Positions 1 to 8,264 of a stretch of DNA of 64,000 nt are shown in pieces. Every line of letters begins with the position of its first letter. The stretch's first letter is position 1. The notes under the pieces were generated by a model. It did no database searches, was not told where the DNA came from, and was given only the letters and a program-made list of their open reading frames with translations. The position numbers and the translations under genes were made by a program. Source of the stretch: Sulfurimonas crateris (GTDB lineage Bacteria > Campylobacterota > Campylobacteria > Campylobacterales > Sulfurimonadaceae); contig NZ_SZPX01000007.1 of NCBI RefSeq assembly GCF_005217605.1, positions 124,001 through 188,000 of the forward strand, read 5' to 3'.

Positions 1-329
1 TAAGTCTCTTTTACTAATTTCACAAGCTCCTCTATCTGTTTGAACTCTCTGTAAAAGAATGTCTCGTTTGTTGTAAGATAGTCAACAAGTTCCTGTTTTA
101 GCTCTTTGTTGCCTTGGACTTTTTTTAAGAGATCTGAAAATGAGTCAATATCTCTTTGTTTACAAAATGTTGTGACCTTATTTTGTAATATAGAGACCTG
201 TTTGTCAAAGGTTACGCCTGTTTCATTTTTAAAAAACTCTGCAACAGGCACTACATCTCTGAAATCTTGTATGACACTTTGCGAGGTACTCTCTAAAATC
301 TGCTCTTTCTTTTTTAAAAAACCAAACAT
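1..329 (-). CDS. cheR: Chemotaxis protein methyltransferase CheR (N-terminal part, runs off window)
   Basis: Methylates glutamates on chemoreceptors using S-adenosylmethionine, antagonising CheB. The 109 codons visible read MFGFLKKKEQILEST at the start and contain TTNETFFYRE, the signature of the CheR N-terminal helical domain just before the SAM-binding Rossmann domain, which lies outside the window. The ATG at 329 overlaps the cheB stop as TGATG, so the two are translationally coupled and the start is well fixed. It is last in a minus-strand run: NIT-PAS-GGDEF-EAL protein, cheB, cheR. The catalytic half cannot be judged here. Confidence 0.9.
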   Translation of the reverse strand, partial: MFGFLKKKEQILESTSQSVIQDFRDVVPVAEFFKNETGVTFDKQVSILQNKVTTFCKQRDIDSFSDLLKKVQGNKELKQELVDYLTTNETFFYREFKQIEELVKLVKET

Positions 330-907
330 CAGTTGCAAAAATTCCTTATCTTCTCTTTAATTCCTGCTATATCGTCTATCTCTATATTTTGTATCTCTTT
401 TCTTGCTCTGCTTGGCATACCGTCAACTATAGCGCTCTTTTCATCCTGAGTTATTGTTCTAACACATTTAAGAGAGAGCTGTCTGCACCCTTCTACACCG
501 TCATTACCTATGCCCGTGAGTATAACTCCTAGCATCTCTATCTCTTGTGAAAAAGGGACAAAGGAGCTAAATACAGAATTTATATCAGGGTTATATTTAT
601 GCTGCTGTGATGATTCAACACTGAACTTTAAGCCGTATCCATCTTTTCTAACAGATGTGATTCCGTGACAAAGATAGATGTGTCCTGATTCAACAGATGT
701 GTTGTCGCCCACCATACTAATATTGTTTACGCTAAGCTCTTTTAAGCGTTTTGTAAAGCTCGGTATAAAATCCATAGACATATGCTGAGCTATAACAACG
801 GCTGTGTCACTTAGTAGGGGCAGCGAGCTTACTATCTTCTCTATCTGCCCAGGACCTCCTGTTGAGGCTCCTATGAGAACTATTTTTCTAGGAGTTTGCG
901 GTTTCAA
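329..907 (-). CDS. cheB: Protein-glutamate methylesterase CheB, catalytic domain only
   Basis: Removes methyl groups from, or deamidates, receptor glutamates during chemotactic adaptation. The 192-residue protein is the methylesterase domain alone: GASTGG (catalytic Ser, near residue 15), AQHM (catalytic His, near 41) and LTGIGNDG (catalytic Asp, near 136) are all present. The N-terminal receiver domain of E. coli CheB is absent, as is known for Campylobacter jejuni CheB, so phosphorylation control by CheA is not expected. It begins 11 bp after the stop of the upstream sensor gene and overlaps cheR by one base, indicating one transcript. Confidence 0.93.
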   Translation of the reverse strand: MKPQTPRKIVLIGASTGGPGQIEKIVSSLPLLSDTAVVIAQHMSMDFIPSFTKRLKELSVNNISMVGDNTSVESGHIYLCHGITSVRKDGYGLKFSVESSQQHKYNPDINSVFSSFVPFSQEIEMLGVILTGIGNDGVEGCRQLSLKCVRTITQDEKSAIVDGMPSRARKEIQNIEIDDIAGIKEKIRNFCN

Positions 908-918
908 GTAGGCACTCT

Positions 919-3507
919 TTAGAGATCTTTTTGCGGCTGCTGAAAGTGGTAGCCTTGAGAGTAGTCAACACCGAGTTCTTTTACTACTTTAAAGATCTCT
1001 TCGCTCTCTACAAATTCGGCAACTGTTTTCATGCCCAGTTTTTTGGAGAAATCTACAATTGTAGATACCACAAGATAAGCATTGTTGTCTTTGTCTATAT
1101 TTTTTATAAGAGAGCCGTCAATTTTTAGGTAGTCTGCTTTTAGTTTTATAAGATACTCAAAGTTGCTGTATCCTGTTCCAAAATCGTCGATGGCTATTTT
1201 ACAGTCATACTTCTTGACCTTTGTTATAAAAGCCATTACATCTTCAAATTTTTCAATATATTCAGACTCCACTATCTCAAAAACGATTTTTGAACCAATG
1301 CCATATCTCTTTAGCATCATAATAATATATTCGGAGATTTGTGGCTCTAGTATGTCGTTAATAGAAAGATTGATAGAAAACTCGACATCTTTGTCCTTGA
1401 ACATTTCAAATGATTGTTCTATAACAGTTTTTGTAATATCAAAGTACTGTCTTGTCTGCTTTGCAATCTCAAGAAAGAAGAACGGAGCTATAACTTTATC
1501 ATCATCCCTCATTCTAACTAAACACTCATACTTCTCGTAGGCAAGAGTCGAGTTGTTTACGATAGGCTGATAGTAGGTTATGATGTTTTTATCCCTTAGG
1601 GCGTCTGAGAGTTTTTTGCTCCACTTTATGTTGTTCTCGTACTCTTTGTTCAGAGAGATACTCTCTTTATAGACAAGGTAGTTACTGTTGCTTTTTTTGG
1701 CGATCTTTAGTGCCATATTTGCAGTAGAGAGGAGTTTGTTCTTATCCTCTTCAAAAGATATTCCGCAGCTGCACGAAGTCAGTATCTGTTCATTCTCTAT
1801 CTTGATACCCTCTTTTATCTCTTTTAAGACGCCTTTGACTATCTCTTCAAACAGCTCTTTTGAGCAGGAAGACCCAAGTATTACGAACTCATCTCCTTGA
1901 AGCCGGTAAAACCTGAGAGCGGCGTCGCTAAAGATGAAGTTGTATATTTTATCCGAGAGCGCTTTTATGACCTCGTTTCCGAACTCATGACCGTAAAAGT
2001 CATTTATCTGTCTAAAGTTGTCCAGATTAAAGATAGCGATAGAGAGATTTTTAAAAGAGTGTATGTCGCTGTTTAGCTTTGTTCTGTTTCCGTAACCAGT
2101 TAAGAAGTCCATTGTAGAAGCGCTTTTTATCTCAGATATATTTGTTCTAACCCCTATATACTCTACAATATTTCCGTTCCTGTCCATAATAGGATTTATA
2201 ACGGCTTTTACCCAGTAGGATGTACCGTTTTTATTTAGATTTTGAAGCTCTCCCGACCATGGCTGTTTAAGATTTTTTATGGTGTACCACATGGACTTAA
2301 AAGCCTCTTTTGGAGTCTCAGGATGTCTTACGATATTGTGAGGCTTTCCTAAAAGCTCGCTCTCAGAGTAACCGCTGATCTTGCAAAATTCATCATTGAC
2401 GTAGGTTATTACCCCTTTTGCATCTGTCTTTGAGACGATAAAACTTCTATCAACTGCAGATTTGTACTGTTCTAAAAGCAGCAGCGAGTCGCTGTGAACC
2501 TGTTCAAGCTCATCTGTTTTAAACAGAACTGTTCTAATGGCCATAATCATTAAAATAGTCAGCGTGAAAATACTGAAGATTAGAAAGATACTAAGGGCAA
2601 GTATCTCATAAAAGGCAAAGTCAAGTTTGTTGTTGATTATCTTGTTCACTTCGTTAAATAGCTTGTCTTCTGCGGCTTTTAAAAGGTTTATCGTTTTTGT
2701 TGATTTCTCAAACCAGTAGTCGGAACTCGTGTCAAAGAGATGCTCGCTTTTACTCTTTAGTGCTTCTTCTATTATCCTAAAAGCTTCATCTACGTCATCT
2801 CCCTTGAAGGTGTCATAGTAAAATATCAGTATCTCATCTGGAGCTATAGCTTGAAAGCTCATGCTGTTTAGGTTGTATACTTCAAGATTACCGGCAAAAG
2901 AGGTGAGTGTATTTTTTAAGAACTTATGATAGATCAAAACCTCGCTTAGAGTAGCTCTCATCTGCCCAAGAGCCTCTTTTGCAGCCGATAGATGAGTATA
3001 TGCCTGTATGATATTTCTATTCTCTTTGTCATTCATCATAGATGGAATAGTTCTTGTAAAATTAAGAAGTGTTGCTATGTTTTTTGTGTAGTAGTTTTTA
3101 GCATCGGTTGTTGAGAGATTTAGCAGATAGATAGATTTTCTGTTTGTCTTAACATCGCTTATAACATCCATAATATAGTTGCTGCTGTTTTTTGTATATG
3201 AGTATGTAAATTTTGCATCATCGATGGCACTGTCTAGGTCATTCATAGCAGATATAAGTTTATCGTCGTTGCTGTTGAGATTCTCACTTGCAATAAGACC
3301 GGTCATAAGACCTCTCTCTATCTGCATAAAGTGTATAACTCTTGAGATTGCCTGTGCTTCGAGTATGCGGTATTTTGTTGTCTCAAGATTTGTTTTATCG
3401 CTTGATGCCTTGAAGAGAAGCATAAAAGAGAGAACCAGTATAAAAGATATAGTGATGATGGATAGAAGAAGCAGTTTTGCTTTTAGGTTTAGTTTCATAA
3501 TTGACAT
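919..3507 (-). CDS. NIT-sensor membrane protein with PAS, GGDEF and EAL domains (c-di-GMP signalling)
   Basis: The 862-residue protein has a TM helix at about 10-30, a periplasmic NIT (nitrate/nitrite-sensing family) domain to about 290 marked by MQIERGL and QAYTHLSAAKEALGQMRA, a second TM near 300-322, one PAS domain (about 345-455, NIVRHPETP), a GGDEF-type domain and a C-terminal EAL domain. The cyclase motif is QGDEF and no RxxD I-site precedes it, so cyclase activity is doubtful. The EAL domain keeps ECLVR, INLS, EIVESE, IDDFGTG, YLKIDGS and SQGY, so phosphodiesterase activity is likely. It is the first gene of the cheB-cheR transcript. Its sensor closely resembles that of the next upstream chemoreceptor. 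The actual ligand is unknown. Confidence 0.88.
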   Translation of the reverse strand: MSIMKLNLKAKLLLLSIITISFILVLSFMLLFKASSDKTNLETTKYRILEAQAISRVIHFMQIERGLMTGLIASENLNSNDDKLISAMNDLDSAIDDAKFTYSYTKNSSNYIMDVISDVKTNRKSIYLLNLSTTDAKNYYTKNIATLLNFTRTIPSMMNDKENRNIIQAYTHLSAAKEALGQMRATLSEVLIYHKFLKNTLTSFAGNLEVYNLNSMSFQAIAPDEILIFYYDTFKGDDVDEAFRIIEEALKSKSEHLFDTSSDYWFEKSTKTINLLKAAEDKLFNEVNKIINNKLDFAFYEILALSIFLIFSIFTLTILMIMAIRTVLFKTDELEQVHSDSLLLLEQYKSAVDRSFIVSKTDAKGVITYVNDEFCKISGYSESELLGKPHNIVRHPETPKEAFKSMWYTIKNLKQPWSGELQNLNKNGTSYWVKAVINPIMDRNGNIVEYIGVRTNISEIKSASTMDFLTGYGNRTKLNSDIHSFKNLSIAIFNLDNFRQINDFYGHEFGNEVIKALSDKIYNFIFSDAALRFYRLQGDEFVILGSSCSKELFEEIVKGVLKEIKEGIKIENEQILTSCSCGISFEEDKNKLLSTANMALKIAKKSNSNYLVYKESISLNKEYENNIKWSKKLSDALRDKNIITYYQPIVNNSTLAYEKYECLVRMRDDDKVIAPFFFLEIAKQTRQYFDITKTVIEQSFEMFKDKDVEFSINLSINDILEPQISEYIIMMLKRYGIGSKIVFEIVESEYIEKFEDVMAFITKVKKYDCKIAIDDFGTGYSNFEYLIKLKADYLKIDGSLIKNIDKDNNAYLVVSTIVDFSKKLGMKTVAEFVESEEIFKVVKELGVDYSQGYHFQQPQKDL

Positions 3508-3593
3508 AGGCTTCTTTTTTTGCTCATTTGCGCATCTTTTATTTTTTTAACATTTTAGGTAAATTTGCCAAATTTGTCAATCTAAATAAAGTT

Positions 3594-3623
3594 GTCAAAG
3601 CTCCGTAAAATAGGAGTTTTGAC
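3594..3623 (-). terminator. Probable terminator after the NIT chemoreceptor
   Basis: Inverted repeat with 11-bp arms (one mismatch): GTCAAAGCTCC, 8-nt loop, GGAGTTTTGAC, 13 bp past the receptor stop codon. On the minus strand it is followed by a T-rich but interrupted stretch, so it may be a weak terminator between the receptor and the NIT-GGDEF-EAL gene. Confidence 0.45.
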
Positions 3624-3636
3624 GGGAGTCGTTAAA

Positions 3637-5593
3637 TTACGTTCTAAACGTCTCCAACTTAGCATGAAGCTCATCTGTCATAGAGTTTAGATGCTCAGCC
3701 GCAGCTGCTATCTCTTCGACATTTCTTGCATTTTTAGATGATATCTCATTTATCTCTGAGACTTGAGATACTATAAACTCAACATCTCTTCCCGTCTTCT
3801 CAAAGTCGTTTACTGTTTTATCACTTGCTCTTACCGCATCTTTTACAATTCCTACACTCTCATTGATCTTAACTTCAACATCGGTTGCATTTTCAGATAG
3901 CTTTTGAATATCTTCAGAGTTGGAGTTCATCTGAGTGCTGACATCGACAATAGATTGAACAATGACATTTATTGTCGCATTTATCTCAGTCAAGCTTCTT
4001 TGAGTTCTCTCTGCAAGTTTTCTTACTTCATCTGCCACAACCGCAAATCCTCTTCCATGTTCACCTGCACGGGCAGCTTCTATAGCGGCATTGAGTGCAA
4101 GCAGGTTTGTCTGGTCTGCAATGTCTGAGATTATCTCTAAGATACTCTTTACCTCATTTGCATCATGAGAGAGTGTCTGCATTCTTTGTGAGAGCTCTAC
4201 TTCAAGCTGAGCTGAACTTTGAACTTTATTTGTAAGACTTACTATCTCTGTACGTGCCAGATCAAGATTGTCATTCGCTTTGATGATCTCTTTTTTACTC
4301 TCTTGTGCATCGCTTATAGCCTGAGCTATCTCATCTTTTATGCTGTTTGCTTTTTTAGTCGCTTCATCTATTACTAAAACAGACTTCTCAACATTCTCTC
4401 CAACACCCATTGCGGTAGTTGATAGCTCATGTGAGATGGAAGCGTTTTCGCTTGATGACTGTTTGGAGACGTCTATTAGGTCTTTTAGTGTAGATATGAG
4501 GTTGTTAAAACCTTTTGCCATTTGAGAGATCTCAAACGGCGCTTTTTCATCTGCTTTTATTGTCAAGTCATTGTTTTTGCTGATCTTAAGCAGTGTCTCT
4601 TTAAAGCTCTCTATCGGTCTTGAGATAGAGTTTTTTATAAAGTAAAGAGTAAACACCAAAATAAAAATTATAAGGATCGCAACCGAAGATACCTCTATAA
4701 TAATCTCATTTTTTGTGTCACCTATCTTTTTATTGTTTGAAGCAAGTACGTATTTGAAAAGTTCAAGCTCGACATCTCTAAGCAGTTCAATAGAAGCGGT
4801 AGAACTTTTAAACCACATTTTTGGATCCACCCCAAAGTTTCCATCCAGCCCTTTATGCATAGCAAGATCCATCAGTGCCATGGTATTATCTACAACCTCG
4901 CCTTGGAAGGTTCTTTCGTGAAACGTTCTTATCTCATCCGGTGCAAGTGTGGTAAACTTTCGCAGGTTGACCCTGTATGCGCCTATATTGCCACCAAAGG
5001 TAAAGTAGGTGTTTCCTGCAAACTCATCTCTTGTAAATGCACCGTTTAGGTTTGCCCTTATTTGCCCAAGCTGCTCTTTTGTTGAAGCTAAGTGAGTGTA
5101 TGCCTGAATTGTGTTTCTGTCATCCATAACATCCATATGTGATGGTATCGTGGTAGCAGTATCAATTATCGCGACAATGCTTTTTGAAAAGTAGGCTCCT
5201 ACCTCAGGACCGCTTAGAGCAAGCTCATCTATAGAGCTTCTTTTTTGGTTCAGATCGCTTATATTGTTTAAAACCGAACTGTCTCCACCCGTTTTTTTAA
5301 ACACCTCTTTAATCTCTTCAATCGCGCTGTTAACCCTCTCTCGTATAGGAGGAATCGCATCTTTTGCTTTTACCTCCGCTTGCCGCATGCCCTACGCTCA
5401 GACCCCTCTCTATCTGCATGTAGTGTATAGCTTTTGCTAAAGATTCAACCTCTAAGATCCTCTCTTGTGTCGTCTCAAGAGAGCTCTTTTGTTCAAATAC
5501 CCTGATCAATATAATCGCTGAGAGTATACAGATCGCCACTAATGGTATTGCAGTTAAAAAGAGCAATCTAGCCTTTATGCTTATTTTATTCAT
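3637..5593 (-). pseudogene. Frameshifted NIT-domain methyl-accepting chemotaxis protein
   Basis: A transmembrane chemoreceptor split by one frameshift. The front piece (5593 down to 5330) encodes a TM helix and the start of a NIT domain ending in [16 protein letters not shown]; the rest (open from 5388 to 3637) continues with [13 protein letters not shown], the NIT remainder, a second TM, HAMP and the signalling hairpin with [20 protein letters not shown]. One extra A in a four-A run (5368-5371) restores a single frame of about 651 residues when removed. The start at 5593 (MNKISIKAR) follows GGGGA at good spacing. No other stop interrupts either piece, so the lesion is recent, a sequencing error, or bypassed by slippage. 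The downstream piece could still be made from the ATG at 5388 but would lack the first TM helix. Confidence 0.8.
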
Positions 5594-5735
5594 TACTTTC
5601 CCCACCCTTTTAAATTTCAACAGATATTAACATCTTAAGTTTCGATTAAAATTGATTTATAACAATTGTTAATAATAAGCTATAAATAATTATAATATTG
5701 GCGTATAGCTGTTACCTTTTGTAAAATAAAATAAT

Positions 5736-5743
5736 GATAAAAT
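5736..5743 (+). promoter_or_regulatory. Probable luxS promoter -10
   Basis: GATAAAAT lies 31 bp before the luxS start in a very AT-rich 150-bp gap, with AGGA just ahead of the ATG as ribosome binding site. Campylobacterota sigma-70 promoters typically lack a clear -35, so only the -10 is called. Confidence 0.45.
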
Positions 5744-5774
5744 ACAGACAATTTTAAAGAGACAGGAATTTTAT

Positions 5775-6278
5775 ATGCCACTATTAGACAGTTTTACGGT
5801 TGACCACACAATTATGCCCGCACCTGCCGTACGCCGTGCAAAAGGGATGAAAACGCCAAAGGGCGATGATATAACGGTTTTTGATCTGCGTTTTGTACGT
5901 CCAAATCATGAGATACTATCATCTGAGGGGATCCACACGCTCGAACACCTTTTTGCAGGATTTATGAGAGATCATCTAAACTCAAAAGATATAGAGATCA
6001 TTGACATCTCTCCGATGGGCTGCCGCACAGGTTTTTACATGAGTGTTATCGGCACGCCTGATGAGAGCGTTGTTGCCGATGCATGGAGAGCTTCTATGGA
6101 GGATATTTTACAAGTTAAAGAGCAAAAAGATATTCCCGAACTTAATGTCTATCAGTGCGGAACATACAAGATGCACTCTCTTGGCGATGCAAAAGAGATA
6201 GCTTCAAAAGTGCTGCAGCGCGGAATCGGCATTATGGATAACGATGCGCTCTCGCTAGATCTGGCAAAAGTGGAGTAG
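5775..6278 (+). CDS. luxS: S-ribosylhomocysteine lyase LuxS
   Basis: Cleaves S-ribosylhomocysteine to homocysteine and 4,5-dihydroxy-2,3-pentanedione, the precursor of autoinducer-2, as part of the activated methyl cycle. The 167-residue length is typical. The metal site HTLEH (HxxEH, near residue 55) and the later CGTY cysteine are present, as is the catalytic cysteine in PMGCRTGFY. It is followed after 3 bp by two small genes of unknown function that probably share its transcript. No receptor or quorum-sensing gene is nearby, so the metabolic role is the safer reading. Confidence 0.97.
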   Translation: MPLLDSFTVDHTIMPAPAVRRAKGMKTPKGDDITVFDLRFVRPNHEILSSEGIHTLEHLFAGFMRDHLNSKDIEIIDISPMGCRTGFYMSVIGTPDESVVADAWRASMEDILQVKEQKDIPELNVYQCGTYKMHSLGDAKEIASKVLQRGIGIMDNDALSLDLAKVE

Positions 6279-6281
6279 TAG

Positions 6282-6584
6282 ATGTATATCTTGATCCCGA
6301 TGGATAGCGAAGATCTCCAAGAGGCATGCATAACCAAAGTAAACGACGTAAAAGTCTGGGCGCAGCTTCTTGTTCAAGAGGGAAAGGTTGCTCAGATGAA
6401 GCATAACAGTGACTGGAGCGCGTTTGAAGATCGCAGTGAAGCTGTGGTAGTGATGGATGACAACGAGTATGTATGGCCGTTTATGGAGCAAAATATGATG
6501 GTACTTGTGGCACATACGCAAAGAAGCATAGATGATATAGTAGAGGCGTTTATTTTCAGGGAGCTTAACGAACTTGCGTATTAG
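6282..6584 (+). CDS. Conserved hypothetical protein downstream of luxS (possibly NifX-like fold)
   Basis: A 100-residue soluble acidic protein beginning MYILIPMDSEDL, with no signal peptide or membrane segment. The IPMD start and the alternating beta/alpha look are faintly like the dinitrogenase iron-molybdenum cofactor-binding (NifX/NafY) fold, but no cofactor motif is visible, so the function is left open. It starts 3 bp after luxS and overlaps the next gene, so the three are likely co-transcribed and translationally coupled. Confidence 0.7.
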   Translation: MYILIPMDSEDLQEACITKVNDVKVWAQLLVQEGKVAQMKHNSDWSAFEDRSEAVVVMDDNEYVWPFMEQNMMVLVAHTQRSIDDIVEAFIFRELNELAY

Positions 6585-7047
6585 AGAACTCTTCAATCCT
6601 CTGCCGGGGAACAGATATCTTGAAGTAACTACGAACGTAGATGAGATATCCTTTTTATTGGCGCAGATGATGGAAGATGTAGGGGGAAGGTTTAATCTTG
6701 CTCTGTATGGGAGTAGCACAGCAGAAGCAGATATAAAAGCAAATATCTCATATATCGCAGATACAAAAGCCCTCCCTCGCGCAATGCCAAGAGAGCATGA
6801 TGTGGTAGTTCTAAAGGATATATACGCACTTCATGAAGATAAAGATGCTCTTCTGTCGCTCTCATACCGCACGCTTGCAAATGCGGCACACATTATCATT
6901 TTGGAGAAAAAGGGTATTCTCGATACAAAAGAGTTGATGCAGACACTCGAAGATTTTGAGTTCCGTGCCGCAAACACGATAGATGTGGTCGATGGCTATG
7001 ACCTAGTTATGGCAAAGAAGATGCATATGTGGGGTAATGGGCTGTAA
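6574..7047 (+). CDS. Conserved hypothetical protein, luxS operon (possible degenerate methyltransferase fold)
   Basis: A 157-residue soluble protein that starts at TTG, 11 bp inside the end of the previous gene; the next ATG would remove the first 33 or so residues, including the GNRYLEVTT segment. The order GNRYLEV, then HDVVVLKDIYAL and HIIILEKKG, resembles the beta strands of a class I SAM-dependent methyltransferase, yet the glycine-rich SAM loop is not clear. A link to the activated methyl cycle is only suggested by position behind luxS. No family was recognised with confidence. Confidence 0.65.
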   Translation: MRIRELFNPLPGNRYLEVTTNVDEISFLLAQMMEDVGGRFNLALYGSSTAEADIKANISYIADTKALPRAMPREHDVVVLKDIYALHEDKDALLSLSYRTLANAAHIIILEKKGILDTKELMQTLEDFEFRAANTIDVVDGYDLVMAKKMHMWGNGL

Positions 7048-7051
7048 AGTT

Positions 7052-7309
7052 TTACTGATATGCTTTATCCATATCAAAATCTATAGGTTCTGGAACGGTT
7101 ATATTTCCAAGCGAAGATGAGTCAACCTCATGACTCTTTAAGTCATACTCATGACTTTGGTAAAACTTCTGTTCTTTAGCAAATTTTTTCTCTTGTTCTA
7201 TCGCTTCTTGAAGTGCTTTTTGTACTTTGTTTTCCTCTTTTGCAACTTGTTTTTCCGCAGCTGTCAGTAAGGTTGAAAATAGCATAAATAGAATTAAAAT
7301 ATATTTCAT
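7052..7309 (-). CDS. Small secreted protein of unknown function
   Basis: An 85-residue protein with a clear Sec signal peptide (MKYILILFMLFSTLLTAAE, cleavage likely after LTA) followed by about 65 mature residues rich in Glu, Lys and Gln, predicted mostly helical at first (EENKVQKALQEAIEQEKKFA), with an acidic C-terminus. No cysteine and no lipobox, so it should be free in the periplasm. It converges with the preceding gene with a 4-bp gap. No family recognised. Confidence 0.6.
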   Translation of the reverse strand: MKYILILFMLFSTLLTAAEKQVAKEENKVQKALQEAIEQEKKFAKEQKFYQSHEYDLKSHEVDSSSLGNITVPEPIDFDMDKAYQ

Positions 7310-7378
7310 GATACATTCCTTTTTTCATTTTTAGTTTAGCTATAATAACAAAAATAAGCTTGTACAAAAATAAATCAA

Positions 7379-7384
7379 TATAAT
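7379..7384 (+). promoter_or_regulatory. Probable mnmD promoter -10
   Basis: TATAAT lies 20 bp before the mnmD start, with AAAGG just upstream of the ATG. A second TATAAT occurs about 40 bp further upstream, so the functional -10 is uncertain. Confidence 0.4.
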
Positions 7385-7404
7385 AATATTTATAAAAGGT
7401 AATT

Positions 7405-8160
7405 ATGATTAGTTTTGATAATGAACTTCATACAATGGTAGAAAGTGCCGATGGAAGCTATACCGCTTACTCCAAAGAGTACGATGAACACTACCACTCC
7501 ACAAAAGACGGCGCACTTTTTGAATCACTCGTCAAACATGTAGAGCCTGCCTTTAAAATAAAAGCGCATCAGAGTGAGATAACTATTTTAGATATCTGTT
7601 TTGGGCTGGGGTTTAACACTTTGGCGACTATCTATTATCATAAAAAAAATGCACTCAGTTCAAAGTTAAATATTTTCTCGCCGGAGCTTGATGCCTCTTT
7701 GGTAAAATCGCTGGGGAGTTTTGTTTATCCAAAAGAGTTTGACGAGTTTAAAGAAATTCTCTTTGCGTTGGTTGAAAATGGATTTTATAGTGATGACACT
7801 CTACATGTAGAGCTTTTTTTAGGTGATGCAAGAGAGTATATAAAAAGTTTTGCGCCGCAGATGTTTGATATTGTCTATCAAGATGCTTTTTCTCCATCCG
7901 TAAATTCTGCTTTGTGGACAAAAGAGTACTTTAGCGACATCAAAAATATTATAAAAGAGGACGGTCTTTTAACAACATACTCGATGGCACTTCCTGTAAG
8001 AATAGCACTCCATGAGAATGGATTTTTACTTTATTTAAACAGCGGAGAGGGCTTTAGAGATGCAACGGTGGCATCTTTGCAAGAGATAGAGGGATTTAAA
8101 AATGTGGATATGGCGCATAAGATAAAGTGCAATCCTCATGTAAAATCGCCCAGAGATTAA
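7405..8160 (+). CDS. mnmD: tRNA 5-methylaminomethyl-2-thiouridine methyltransferase, MnmD type
   Basis: Adds the final methyl group of mnm5s2U at the tRNA wobble position. The 251-residue protein matches the methyltransferase half of MnmC, found alone in many bacteria. The SAM-binding loop ILDICFGLGFNT is near residue 65, the acidic ELDA follows, and the family signature VYQDAFSPSVNSALWT with LTTYSMA is near 155-190. The oxidase half of E. coli MnmC is not fused, so it needs aminomethyl-U made by MnmE/MnmG; mnmG is about 9 kb away in this window. Its stop codon overlaps the displaced recQ remnant, showing that mnmD once lay directly opposite recQ. Confidence 0.85.
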   Translation: MISFDNELHTMVESADGSYTAYSKEYDEHYHSTKDGALFESLVKHVEPAFKIKAHQSEITILDICFGLGFNTLATIYYHKKNALSSKLNIFSPELDASLVKSLGSFVYPKEFDEFKEILFALVENGFYSDDTLHVELFLGDAREYIKSFAPQMFDIVYQDAFSPSVNSALWTKEYFSDIKNIIKEDGLLTTYSMALPVRIALHENGFLLYLNSGEGFRDATVASLQEIEGFKNVDMAHKIKCNPHVKSPRD

Positions 8161-8264
8161 GCGTTTAAAACTTCTAAAAACGCCTCTCCAAACTGCTCAA
8201 ATTTTTTCTGTGCGCAATCTCTCAAAAAGTTCCTCCTTGATTTTCTTCTCTTTTATGTTAATCT
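8157..8264 (-). pseudogene. Displaced, decayed recQ 3' end
   Basis: This 108-bp stretch copies three pieces of the intact recQ 3' end in order and orientation: 8173-8213 matches 13908-13948 at 40 of 41 bases, about 8214-8235 matches the stretch ending at 14101, and 8236-8264 matches 14126-14154 at 27 of 29. Two deletions of roughly 130 and 24 bp separate them, shifting the frame. Read on the minus strand it ends FGEAFLEVLNA and a stop that overlaps the mnmD stop. It marks where recQ ended before about 5.7 kb was inserted. Confidence 0.88.

Noticed and set aside
5368-5371. Phase-variation tract in the NIT receptor
   Set aside because: Only four As; known contingency tracts are much longer, so mutation or read error is more likely.
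5710-5743. TGTTACC with an 11-bp follower upstream of luxS, resembling a Pho box
   Set aside because: The follower GTAAAAT is off by several bases and AT-rich sequence gives such matches easily.
6255-6719. 154-residue minus-strand frame over the luxS-linked genes
   Set aside because: It lies opposite two well-supported coupled genes, has no ribosome site and a biased composition; a shadow frame.
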